A stretch of DNA of 11,327 bases, from positions 1 to 11,327 of the forward strand of contig JAKALZ010000036.1 of the NCBI GenBank assembly GCA_021813065.1, in the 5' to 3' direction. The position numbers and the translations under genes were made by a program. This DNA is from a bacterium. GTDB taxonomy: Bacteria; Spirochaetota; Spirochaetia; Treponematales; Rectinemataceae. Of the stretch, positions 1 to 6,216 are shown in pieces. A model generated the notes under the pieces. It made no database searches and had not been told where the DNA came from. It saw only the letters and a list, made by a program, of their open reading frames with translations. Every line of letters starts with the position of its first letter. The first letter of the stretch is position 1.

Positions 1-1
1 A

Positions 2-445
2 GAGAACCGCTGGGAAGCCGCCCACCACATGTTCACCATGCCCCAGGCGCGCTTCCTCGACACCCTCGAGTCCGACCCGGGCGCGGTCAAGGGCGACCTC
101 TACGACCTCGTGCTGAACGGCTACGAAATCGCCTCGGGCTCTATCCGTATCCACGACGTCGACCTGCAGAAGCGCATCTTCCGCATTGTCGGCATGACCG
201 ACGACGAGGCCCAGCGCAAATTCGGCTTCCTCCTCGACGCCTTCAAGTACGGCCCGCCCCCGCACGGCGGCATCGCGCCCGGATTCGACCGGCTCGTCAT
301 GCTCATGGCCGGCGACACCTCGATCAAGGAAGTGATCGCCTTCCCGAAGAACTCCTTCGCGGTGAGCCCGATGGACCAGTGCCCGAACGATGTCGACGAG
401 CGCCAGCTCAAGGAGTTGCACATCTCGATCGTCCAGGACAAGTGA
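2..445 (+). CDS. aspS: Aspartyl-tRNA synthetase, C-terminal part (5' end outside window)
   Basis: This is the last 147 codons of a class II aminoacyl-tRNA synthetase that charges tRNA(Asp) with aspartate in the cytoplasm. The frame is open from base 2, so the gene starts upstream of the window. Visible landmarks are the ENRWEAAHHMFT stretch of the catalytic core, LVLNGYEIASGSIRIHD, and class II motif 3, GGIAPGFDRLVML, whose Arg contacts ATP. It ends with the usual FPKN and QLKELHI tail. Motif order and spacing fit bacterial AspS. I cannot tell from this fragment whether the enzyme is discriminating or non-discriminating (AspRS or AspRS/AsnRS), because the anticodon-binding domain is missing. 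The stop is TGA, followed by a GGAT repeat and a hairpin. No downstream gene looks co-transcribed. Confidence 0.95.
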   Translation, partial: ENRWEAAHHMFTMPQARFLDTLESDPGAVKGDLYDLVLNGYEIASGSIRIHDVDLQKRIFRIVGMTDDEAQRKFGFLLDAFKYGPPPHGGIAPGFDRLVMLMAGDTSIKEVIAFPKNSFAVSPMDQCPNDVDERQLKELHISIVQDK

Positions 446-460
446 GTCTGCCGTGGAGAG

Positions 461-498
461 TTCGACAGGATACCCGGATTTTGCGGGATCGACGGGAT
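461..498. repeat. Phased GGAT-type intergenic repeat, copy 1
   Basis: Four GGAT cores lie at 468-471, 476-479, 486-489 and 495-498, spaced 8-10 bp, in contexts ACAGGAT, CCGGAT, CGGGAT and ACGGGAT. The block resembles the degenerate ACAGGATTAACAGGAT-like intergenic repeats found in many bacterial and archaeal genomes. The 11-mer TTCGACAGGAT at 461-471 recurs exactly at 10684-10694, where a second block of the same type sits. It lies directly downstream of aspS and has no coding potential I can see. Confidence 0.5.
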
Positions 499-533
499 GA
501 AAGCTTTTTGAGGGAAATAGAACAAGAAATTAA

Positions 534-564
534 GGGGCGCGCTAGCGCCCCCGCGTGGGCTTTT
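534..564 (+). terminator. Possible terminator hairpin downstream of aspS
   Basis: A perfect 7-bp GC-only inverted repeat, GGGGCGC (534-540) and GCGCCCC (545-551), encloses a GCTA loop. A TTTT run follows at 561-564, but 9 bp after the stem. A competing short hairpin, GCCC/GGGC, ends right at the T run. The spacing is imperfect for an intrinsic terminator, so the call is moderate. It would separate aspS from the cytochrome promoter. Confidence 0.45.
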
Positions 565-654
565 CTATATATTAAATATATAATATTATATAAATAATAA
601 TATAAATATAAAAAATGATTTATATATTGCATTCTTCCATAATCCTGGTATAAT
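561..654 (+). promoter_or_regulatory. Extended -10 promoter with AT-rich upstream element, for the split-Soret cytochrome gene
   Basis: The -35 hexamer is TTGCAT (627-632) and the -10 is TATAAT (649-654), with a 16-bp spacer and a TGG extension (646-648) in front of the -10. Upstream, 561-628 holds only two G/C bases (C565, G617), an UP-element-like tract in a GC-rich genome. The start codon is 32 bp after the -10. Everything needed for strong sigma-70-type initiation is visible. Its actual strength and control are inferred. Confidence 0.75.
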
Positions 655-685
655 ATGAATCGTATTCGTATTGAGGAGGGAAGTC

Positions 686-1501
686 ATGGAAGAAGTTGAA
701 AAATTGCTGAATAAGGGCGTTTCACGCCGCAGTTTTCTGAAGAAGACCGGTGTTGGGCTCGGCGTTACCGCGGGCGCGCTCATATTTGGAACCGGAATCG
801 CGGGAGCGCAGACGCAGCAGAGTGGTGTGATCGCGGAATCACCGCTTCCCTACGTCGAACTCGACCCTGAAGAAGCCAGGCTCCGCGCCCACGCGGCATA
901 TTTCCGGGCTGGATGTTCATACGCGGTATTTTTTGCGATCGTCTCGATGCTCCGTGATAAAGTGGGTGGAGCATACAACCAGATTCCCCTACGCATGCTT
1001 GGTTACGGCCGCGGCGGTGCCGCCGAGTGGGGAACACTCTGCGGAACGCTGAATGGCGCCGGTGCCGCGATCAATCTCGTCGCTCCCGATGCCGATGTGA
1101 ATAAAATGCTCGCCGATGTTATCGGATGGTACACGATCACGCCGTTCCCCTCGAAAGTATCCGATGATATCGCGGTCGCAAATGGCTACAAGTACGATGC
1201 GAAAGCACCGATTTCAATCGTGCTTCCCCAGAGCACTTCAAATTCTCCGCTTTGCCACGCCTCTGTTGCAGAGTGGATCAAGGCATCGGGTTTCCCCGCC
1301 TCCGCGCCCGAGCGCAAGGAACGCTGCGGCCGCCTCTGCGGCGATGTCGCTGCCAAGACAGTCTCGGTGCTCAACGCGTGGAAAGCCGGCACATTTACGC
1401 CTGCATTCCAAATCAGCGAAGAAACTGCCAATTGCCTCTCCTGCCACGGCGACCAGCAGGTTGGCAAGATGTCGTGCACGTCCTGCCACGACGCTCACTG
1501 A
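686..1501 (+). CDS. Tat-exported diheme split-Soret-type cytochrome c (C_GCAxxG_C_C-like fold)
   Basis: A 271-residue exported redox protein. The N-terminus is a twin-arginine signal (SRRSFLKK, residues 13-20) with a hydrophobic stretch and a likely cleavage after AGA (residue 41). The C-terminus has two c-type haem sites, CLSCH (250-254) and CTSCH (264-268), only 14 residues apart, and ends in His271. The body has the cysteine pattern of the C_GCAxxG_C_C redox family: GCSYAV (76-81), LCG (118-120), LCH (189-191) and CGRLC (214-218). That body plus two C-terminal haem motifs is the layout of split-Soret cytochrome c, known from Desulfovibrio as a homodimer with two haems per chain. I chose ATG 686 rather than an upstream TTG at 671, because GAGGAGGG (673-680) is a textbook ribosome site 5 bp away. 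The electron partner is unknown. The next genes encode its probable haem-ligation machinery. Confidence 0.85.
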   Translation: MEEVEKLLNKGVSRRSFLKKTGVGLGVTAGALIFGTGIAGAQTQQSGVIAESPLPYVELDPEEARLRAHAAYFRAGCSYAVFFAIVSMLRDKVGGAYNQIPLRMLGYGRGGAAEWGTLCGTLNGAGAAINLVAPDADVNKMLADVIGWYTITPFPSKVSDDIAVANGYKYDAKAPISIVLPQSTSNSPLCHASVAEWIKASGFPASAPERKERCGRLCGDVAAKTVSVLNAWKAGTFTPAFQISEETANCLSCHGDQQVGKMSCTSCHDAH

Positions 1502-1521
1502 GCATCCGCTATTCTCACGAC

Positions 1522-1552
1522 ACGAGCGGGGTAGCAGCCCCGCTCGTTTTTT
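1522..1552 (+). terminator. Strong intrinsic terminator after the cytochrome gene
   Basis: A perfect 10-bp inverted repeat, ACGAGCGGGG (1522-1531) and CCCCGCTCGT (1538-1547), has a 6-base loop and runs into six T residues (1547-1552). It is 20 bp after the cytochrome stop. It should end most transcripts before resB, so the cytochrome is probably made in excess of ResB/CcsA, with resB reached by read-through or a weak promoter I could not identify in 1553-1603. Confidence 0.92.
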
Positions 1553-1603
1553 AGCTATGATTCCATGGAAATTTCATAGACTTCGGCACGAGCAAGAGGG
1601 CAC

Positions 1604-2605
1604 ATGAACTCATTTTTTGACAGACTCTACGACGCGCTGCGATCCATCAAGCTCGCGGTCGCGCTTCTCGTGCTGCTCGCGCTCTTCGCGATCGTGGGCG
1701 GCATCATCCCTCAGGAGAAAGCGATCGACTATTACCTCACGAAATTTCCGGGTACCGGCGCTCACATCATTCTCGGCATGGGGATCGACCACATTTTCTC
1801 GAGCATAGAATTTTTGATCGTCGCGGCGGTTTTCGCGATGAATCTGACGGTGTGTACGCTGCACCGGCTCGCAAATGAGTTCACGAAGCCGTTCAGGAAG
1901 CGGCGGCATGGTCCCGACCTGCTCCACCTCGGCCTCATCATCCTGCTCTTTGGCGGGATAATGACGGCGCGCACGCGCACCGAATCGGTCATCAATCTGC
2001 GCAAGGGAGAATCCGCCGATCTGCCCGATGGCTCCAAGATTTCCCTCGTCGATCTCGCATACGAACAATACCCGGATGGCAGGCCGAAGTCCTTCGCATC
2101 GGTTGTCACGATGAGCCGCGCTCCTCGTTCGGGCGAACATGCGGACGCCGCTGCCACAACGGCTGCAGACTCAAGCCTCGCCCAGCGCACCATAAAGGTA
2201 AACGCCCCGCTCCGTGGCAAAGGCTTTTCGATATACCAGCAGAACTGGCACGCCGAACAGCAAGCCGAGCTCAGCGATGCCATGGGACTCCGTTTTCGCC
2301 TCGATCCAGGAATGAAAGAGGAATTCAGCGATGGATTCGCGCTCTTCATGGCGAAAGGGCAGACCCCCGAGACCGCGAACGACGCTATTTTTCTCCTCGA
2401 AAAAGGCGGCGTTCGCACGGTGGTCAAAGCTTCTATAGGGCAACCTGTGGGGCCATTTACCTTTTCCGGGCTCATCAATGAATCTATTTCCGGCCTCGCG
2501 ATCGTGACCGACAAGGGATATCCCTATGTCGCGGCGGGATTTATCCTCGTCATGCTCGGCGTCTTCATCACCTATATCCGCAAATTGAAAGGAATGCTCG
2601 CATGA
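1604..2605 (+). CDS. resB: ResB/Ccs1 family cytochrome c biogenesis protein
   Basis: A 333-residue membrane protein of System II (Ccs) cytochrome c maturation. ResB partners with CcsA to carry haem across the membrane, hold apocytochrome CxxCH motifs and form the thioether bonds. Predicted membrane segments are at about 17-35, 66-85, 106-122 and 308-325, with a large extracytoplasmic domain between the third and fourth, the ResB topology. Conserved features include the LRSIKLA...GGIIPQ N-terminus, His87 and His108 near membrane segments, and the VNAPLRGKGFSIYQQNW block (199-215). The length is normal for short ResB proteins. The start is supported by AAGAGGG (1594-1600), though the gap to ATG is short. 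Its stop overlaps the ccsA start (ATGA), implying translational coupling. Confidence 0.93.
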   Translation: MNSFFDRLYDALRSIKLAVALLVLLALFAIVGGIIPQEKAIDYYLTKFPGTGAHIILGMGIDHIFSSIEFLIVAAVFAMNLTVCTLHRLANEFTKPFRKRRHGPDLLHLGLIILLFGGIMTARTRTESVINLRKGESADLPDGSKISLVDLAYEQYPDGRPKSFASVVTMSRAPRSGEHADAAATTAADSSLAQRTIKVNAPLRGKGFSIYQQNWHAEQQAELSDAMGLRFRLDPGMKEEFSDGFALFMAKGQTPETANDAIFLLEKGGVRTVVKASIGQPVGPFTFSGLINESISGLAIVTDKGYPYVAAGFILVMLGVFITYIRKLKGMLA

Positions 2606-3387
2606 TCGCCACTATCGCCTTTGGACTGCTCATCGTAAGCCTCATCATTCAAATTATCGTGCTCTTTAAAAAGGACGCTAAGCCCGACAGCATCGCGCCC
2701 TGGATTTCGCTTGTCGCGGGGCTCCTCCTCCTTGTCGAAATCGTGCGAAGGAGCATCGCGATCCACTTCGTCGCGCTTACCGGTATGTTTGAGTCGCTGA
2801 TTTTCCTCGCATGCTTCCTCACGCTGCTGATCTTCGGTCTCCGGTACATCAAGGCGGCCAAGGGCAACAAGGTCATTCCCTTCGGCGCCACGATTGTCGC
2901 GGTAATCTTCCTCGCGCTCGCGAGTTCGCCGCTCGCCCCCGCGGACATAAAGCCGCCCGTGCCCGCCCTCCAGTCCGGCTGGCTCGTGCTCCACGTCTCA
3001 TTCACGTTCATCGGAGAGGTATTCTTTACTGTGGGTTTTGTGAGCGCGATTCTCCAGCTCGCCACGAAGCGCGAGGAGAGGCGCCAGACCTACGACCGGC
3101 TCGCGTACACGAGCGTCGCCGTGGGATACCCCATCTTCACCGCGGGCGCGCTGATATTCGGCGCCATCTGGGCGGAAAAGGCATGGGGCGTGTGGTGGAG
3201 CTGGGACCCGAAGGAAACCTGGGCCCTCATCACATGGCTCACCTACACCGCGTATCTGCACTTCCGCCTTGTGCGCAAAAGCACGAGCAAACTCGTGCCC
3301 GCCCTCGTCATCGCAGGGTTTTTTATCGCGATGTTTACGTTCTTTGGAGTGAATTTTCTGTTGAGCGGATTGCACAGCTACGCGTAA
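2602..3387 (+). CDS. ccsA: CcsA/ResC cytochrome c haem-ligation protein
   Basis: A 261-residue polytopic protein of the CcmC/CcsA haem-handling family, with about eight hydrophobic segments. The diagnostic tryptophan-rich WWD motif, WGVWWSWDPKE, is at 195-205. It is flanked by His131 (LHVSF) and His258 (GLHSY), matching the extracytoplasmic haem-ligating histidines of the family. TGMFESLIF (60-68) fits the conserved N/G-x-x-ESL segment. With ResB it forms the System II synthetase that attaches haem to exported cytochromes; the adjacent split-Soret cytochrome is the obvious client. The start overlaps resB by 4 bp. No thiol-reducing partner (CcdA or ResA/CcsX) is visible in the window, so apocytochrome reduction must be supplied elsewhere. 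Confidence 0.95.
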   Translation: MIATIAFGLLIVSLIIQIIVLFKKDAKPDSIAPWISLVAGLLLLVEIVRRSIAIHFVALTGMFESLIFLACFLTLLIFGLRYIKAAKGNKVIPFGATIVAVIFLALASSPLAPADIKPPVPALQSGWLVLHVSFTFIGEVFFTVGFVSAILQLATKREERRQTYDRLAYTSVAVGYPIFTAGALIFGAIWAEKAWGVWWSWDPKETWALITWLTYTAYLHFRLVRKSTSKLVPALVIAGFFIAMFTFFGVNFLLSGLHSYA

Positions 3388-3446
3388 CCGCGCCGCGCGG
3401 CAGACATGAAAGGCACAAGCTGCACAGGCGCGCGCCGTTCATCACC

Positions 3447-4586
3447 TCACGTTGTTTCTTCGGCGATGATCGTCCAGCGTCCGTCGAGGTATTTGAGGCG
3501 CTCGGCTTCCATATCGAGCAGGCGACCATCCTCTCCGGCAATTCGAATCTTGTTTGAGAGCACATTGACCTCGATCACCTTGAAGAGCGTGCCATCGTAG
3601 GCGAAACGCGCGCCCTCGTTTGGCAGCTCGCGCCGCGCGTCCCTATAGAACTGGTGCTCGTAGCTCAGACAGCAAAGGAGCCTTCCGCAGGGGCCCGAGA
3701 TCTTGAGCGAGTTGAGCGAGAGATTCTGATCCTTCGCCATCTTGATCGAGACGGGGTTGAGCTTGTCGGACAGACCGTGGCAGCAGAGAATTCGGCCGCA
3801 CACACCGCATCCCCCAGTAACCCGCGCCTCATCGCGCACACCGATCTGTCGGAGCTCAATCCGCGCGTGGAAGACGCCCACGAGGTCCTTTACGAGGTCT
3901 CTGAAATCGACGCGGCTTTCCGCGGTGAAGAAGAAGAGAATCTTGCTATCCTCGAGGAGGCAGTGCGCGGAGACAAGTTTCATGGGGAGGCGGTGCGCCT
4001 CGATCCTGACTCTGCACTTCTGAAAGGCTTCTTTCTCGCGCTCCAGATTGTCGAGGTAGCGCCGGTAATCGTCGACCGTCGCGGGACGCTCGATCAGCAC
4101 AAGTTCATCCGCGTTGACCACCGAGAGATCGCGCACCATGCCGAGCACTTCGGCGAGATCGCGGCCGTACTTTGTGGGCGCAACCACGAATGCGTGGCAT
4201 GGAATCGAAAAACGGTGTTCTTTCGCGGCAGATTCAACGGCGCGCGCGGCATCTTCAGGCTCACTCCGCCTCTCGCGCGCCTCCACCGCCGCGCACAGCG
4301 CGCAGGACTCGTTCATCGCCGGTTCGATCGCTTTTGTGGGGCGCGGTCCCGCGAGCGCCGCTTCAAGGTCGCAGCCTTTTAAAAAATGTACGCCTTCTTC
4401 AGGTCCAGCATAGTAGGCGTGAAAAGTCTCACTCGAGTGCAGGGTCTTGAGACGATACATGGGATGCGGCAGCTCATCGGCGCGCGACTGCTGCGGCTTC
4501 CCGCCTCGGGGCTGTTCGAATTCTTCCTCGTGGAAAGTGTCGAGCAAATCCTCGGGAAGAGCTGCTTCATTATATTCATCGGACAT
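3447..4586 (-). CDS. PSP1-domain protein (RicT/YaaT-like)
   Basis: A 379-residue soluble protein whose C-terminal half is the PSP1 domain, marked by the cysteine blocks GCGVCGRILCC (259-269) and GPCGRLLCCLSYE (298-310). In Bacillus the homologue RicT (YaaT) joins RicA and RicF in an Fe-S-containing complex that affects RNase Y-dependent mRNA processing. The cysteines here would suit cluster binding, but its role in this organism is inferred. The N-terminal 120 residues are acidic and less recognisable, and include an extra CALC pair (95-98). The start is supported by AGGAG (4594-4598) 7 bp upstream. It is the last gene of a run with the bactofilin, separated from it by 15 bp. It is convergent with ccsA across a 59-bp gap (3388-3446) that holds a short CCGCG/CGCGG hairpin at 3388-3400 but no T-tailed terminator. 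Confidence 0.85.
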   Translation of the reverse strand: MSDEYNEAALPEDLLDTFHEEEFEQPRGGKPQQSRADELPHPMYRLKTLHSSETFHAYYAGPEEGVHFLKGCDLEAALAGPRPTKAIEPAMNESCALCAAVEARERRSEPEDAARAVESAAKEHRFSIPCHAFVVAPTKYGRDLAEVLGMVRDLSVVNADELVLIERPATVDDYRRYLDNLEREKEAFQKCRVRIEAHRLPMKLVSAHCLLEDSKILFFFTAESRVDFRDLVKDLVGVFHARIELRQIGVRDEARVTGGCGVCGRILCCHGLSDKLNPVSIKMAKDQNLSLNSLKISGPCGRLLCCLSYEHQFYRDARRELPNEGARFAYDGTLFKVIEVNVLSNKIRIAGEDGRLLDMEAERLKYLDGRWTIIAEETT

Positions 4587-4601
4587 CGAAAAACTCCTGA
4601 T

Positions 4602-4940
4602 TCATTGTGCCTGGCTGACGCGGGAAAAGGTACCTCTGACAATGGCGCCAGACTCCATCACCAGAGCATCGCCGACACAGACGGCGTCGACGCGGGCGGT
4701 AGCCGAATAGCGGACTTGTCGCCGCACATTCGCGGTTCCGCTGAAACTGCCCGCCACGATAAGATCGCGCGCGCTGATATCCGCCCGCACCACCGCGTTC
4801 TTTGAGATTATCACAGATGCGCCGCTTGTTATATCACCTGAAAATTCGCCATCGATACGCACCATGCCCGGCGCGCGGATCGTGCCCTGAATCGCGACCC
4901 CAACGCCGACCGCGCATTCGGAAAAGTCATTATTACTCAT
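4602..4940 (-). CDS. Bactofilin (DUF583 cytoskeletal protein)
   Basis: A short, 112-residue bactofilin. These proteins form a right-handed beta-helix and polymerise without nucleotide into filaments or sheets on the inner membrane face, where they position envelope enzymes. The sequence is a run of short beta repeats: VGVAIQGTIRAPGMVRIDGEFSG near the start, then ISKNAVVRADI, LIVAGSFSGT and ESGAIVRGTFS, the typical G-x-I-x-x-x-G-x-I rhythm. Flanking tails are minimal. ATG overlaps the end of the M23 peptidase gene by 8 bp. AAGGA (4946-4950) lies 5 bp upstream within that gene, so translation is likely coupled. Pairing with an M23 peptidase is a recurring arrangement (Helicobacter CcmA with Csd peptidases, Hyphomonas BacA with LmdC) linked to cell shape. 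Confidence 0.9.
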   Translation of the reverse strand: MSNNDFSECAVGVGVAIQGTIRAPGMVRIDGEFSGDITSGASVIISKNAVVRADISARDLIVAGSFSGTANVRRQVRYSATARVDAVCVGDALVMESGAIVRGTFSRVSQAQ

Positions 4941-5976
4941 GGAATTCCTTGCGTATGCTCAAAAATCTCAGTGGATCGATGAGACTTGTGCCAAGGTACA
5001 CCTCGTAGTGAAGGTGCGGCCCCGTCGTTTTGCCCGTGTTGCCGAGATAGCCGATGACATCGCCCTGCGACACGCGCTGGCCCTTCTTCACCGCGAAGCT
5101 TCGCAAGTGCCCATAGCGCGTCGTAAAACCGTGGCTGTGTTGGATGGTCACCGAATTGCCGAGACTCGCGTCGTAGTGCACGTCGATCACCTTCCCGTCG
5201 GCGGTGGCGAGAATCGGGTCGCCCTGGCGATAGGTTGAAATATCGATACCCGTGTGGAGGTACCACTGCCCCGTCGAGAAGGGATTCTCGTTCTGGCCAA
5301 AGTACATCGTGATATGCCCGAGATTCCCCTTGATCGGCCAGAGATTCGGTATTTCCGTCATGATGTCCTTCTGCGTGGCAAGAACATTCGCGATATCGTC
5401 GAGCGAGGGCAGGCTGCCGCTGAGGCTCCCCGCGATGCCGTTCAGCCTGAGCACATCCCTGCTCACGGGATCGTCCGAGAGCTGCCCAGAGATCAGGTCG
5501 GAGAGCCCCGCCGTTTTGAGAATGTCGGCCGAGCTCGGCGCGACGTCGGTTTTGCCCTTGGCTTGGGCGATGCTGACCACTTGACCGAGCTTCTCCTCGA
5601 ACTTCGCGGTCTCAGAGAGCAGCCGCTCAGTGGATTCGCGGAGCATATCGATACTCTTGTGCGCCTGAGTGAGCTGCGTGTCGAGCGAGGCTGCTCTGAG
5701 CGAGGTAGCGCTGTACACTCCAATGGCGAAGAGCGCCGCGCCCGCGACAAGCGCCACGACTACTCCGATCGCCGTGAGCGAAAAGCGGCTCAGCTCGATT
5801 TTGCGCGCCGGTTTCTCGGTCTGCGGGATAAGGGCAACAGTCAGACGACTCTTCCCCCAGGAAAAGAACCGTCGAAACGCGACCCGGGCCGCGGTGAACC
5901 CAGTCCCGAAACTCTGCACAATGCGTCCGTACCAGCGTTTCTCTTGTTCTTTAAAGCCGCGCAAGCCTTCCGGCAC
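4933..5976 (-). CDS. Membrane-anchored M23 (LytM-type) peptidoglycan endopeptidase
   Basis: A 347-residue zinc metallopeptidase likely to cut peptidoglycan crosslinks in the periplasm. It has a basic cytoplasmic N-terminus (1-65), one membrane segment (about 68-90), a helical probably coiled-coil region (95-140), a linker, and a C-terminal M23 domain (about 215-340). All metal and catalytic motifs are present: HTGID (His241, Asp245), YGHL (His290) and HLHYE (His321, His323), so it should be active rather than a degenerate LytM factor. The start is GTG 5976; GAGGGAG (5984-5990) sits 7 bp upstream, and no other Met precedes residue 111. The cytoplasmic tail could bind the bactofilin encoded immediately downstream, as reported for LmdC-type peptidases. 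It is first in the operon, behind a TTGACA promoter. Confidence 0.9.
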   Translation of the reverse strand: MPEGLRGFKEQEKRWYGRIVQSFGTGFTAARVAFRRFFSWGKSRLTVALIPQTEKPARKIELSRFSLTAIGVVVALVAGAALFAIGVYSATSLRAASLDTQLTQAHKSIDMLRESTERLLSETAKFEEKLGQVVSIAQAKGKTDVAPSSADILKTAGLSDLISGQLSDDPVSRDVLRLNGIAGSLSGSLPSLDDIANVLATQKDIMTEIPNLWPIKGNLGHITMYFGQNENPFSTGQWYLHTGIDISTYRQGDPILATADGKVIDVHYDASLGNSVTIQHSHGFTTRYGHLRSFAVKKGQRVSQGDVIGYLGNTGKTTGPHLHYEVYLGTSLIDPLRFLSIRKEFHE

Positions 5977-6035
5977 CTTGTTGCTCCCTCTATGTTCAGC
6001 GAGTTTTCAACCGCTTATTTCTAATCCGGCCAGTA

Positions 6036-6065
6036 AATGTAGCATTTCCCGCCACAAACTGTCAA
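6036..6065 (-). promoter_or_regulatory. Sigma-70-type promoter for the M23-bactofilin-PSP1 operon
   Basis: On the minus strand a perfect -35 TTGACA (6060-6065) is followed after 18 bp by TACATT (6036-6041, 4/6 to TATAAT). Predicted transcription begins about 50 bp before the GTG start of the M23 gene. No competing site of similar quality is seen in the intergenic gap. Confidence 0.55.
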
Positions 6066-6126
6066 AGGATGGAGGCCCGCGGACCGAACAGTTGGAACTT
6101 TGCCGCTGCCCACCCTACCCAACGCA

Positions 6127-6155
6127 TTCACGTCCGCCTGAAAATTCGCTATATT
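6127..6155 (+). promoter_or_regulatory. Candidate htpG promoter
   Basis: TTCACG (6127-6132) and TATATT (6150-6155) are separated by 17 bp, giving a plausible but imperfect housekeeping promoter about 60 bp before htpG. In the predicted leader an inverted repeat, AACCG (6166-6170) and CGGTT (6177-6181), may be an operator or a small hairpin. No CIRCE element (TTAGCACTC-N9-GAGTGCTAA) is visible, so HrcA control is not supported. Confidence 0.4.
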
Positions 6156-6216
6156 AGAAAGGAATAACCGGACAATCGGTTTCTTCTTCAACACACATTT
6201 TTCAGGAGTTTCACAC

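Noticed and set aside
671..685. TTG start giving a five-residue longer cytochrome precursor
   Set aside because: The TTG would lie inside the ribosome-binding site GAGGAGGG that serves ATG 686.
1762..2514. 250-codon minus-strand frame opposite resB
   Set aside because: ResB on the plus strand has conserved membrane and sequence landmarks; this frame is a shadow.
3654..4382. 242-codon plus-strand frame opposite the PSP1 gene
   Set aside because: The opposite strand encodes clear PSP1 cysteine motifs; the plus frame has none.
6090..6103. Sigma-54-like TTGGAACTTTGC upstream of htpG
   Set aside because: The GG and GC dinucleotides are too close together for a -24/-12 promoter.
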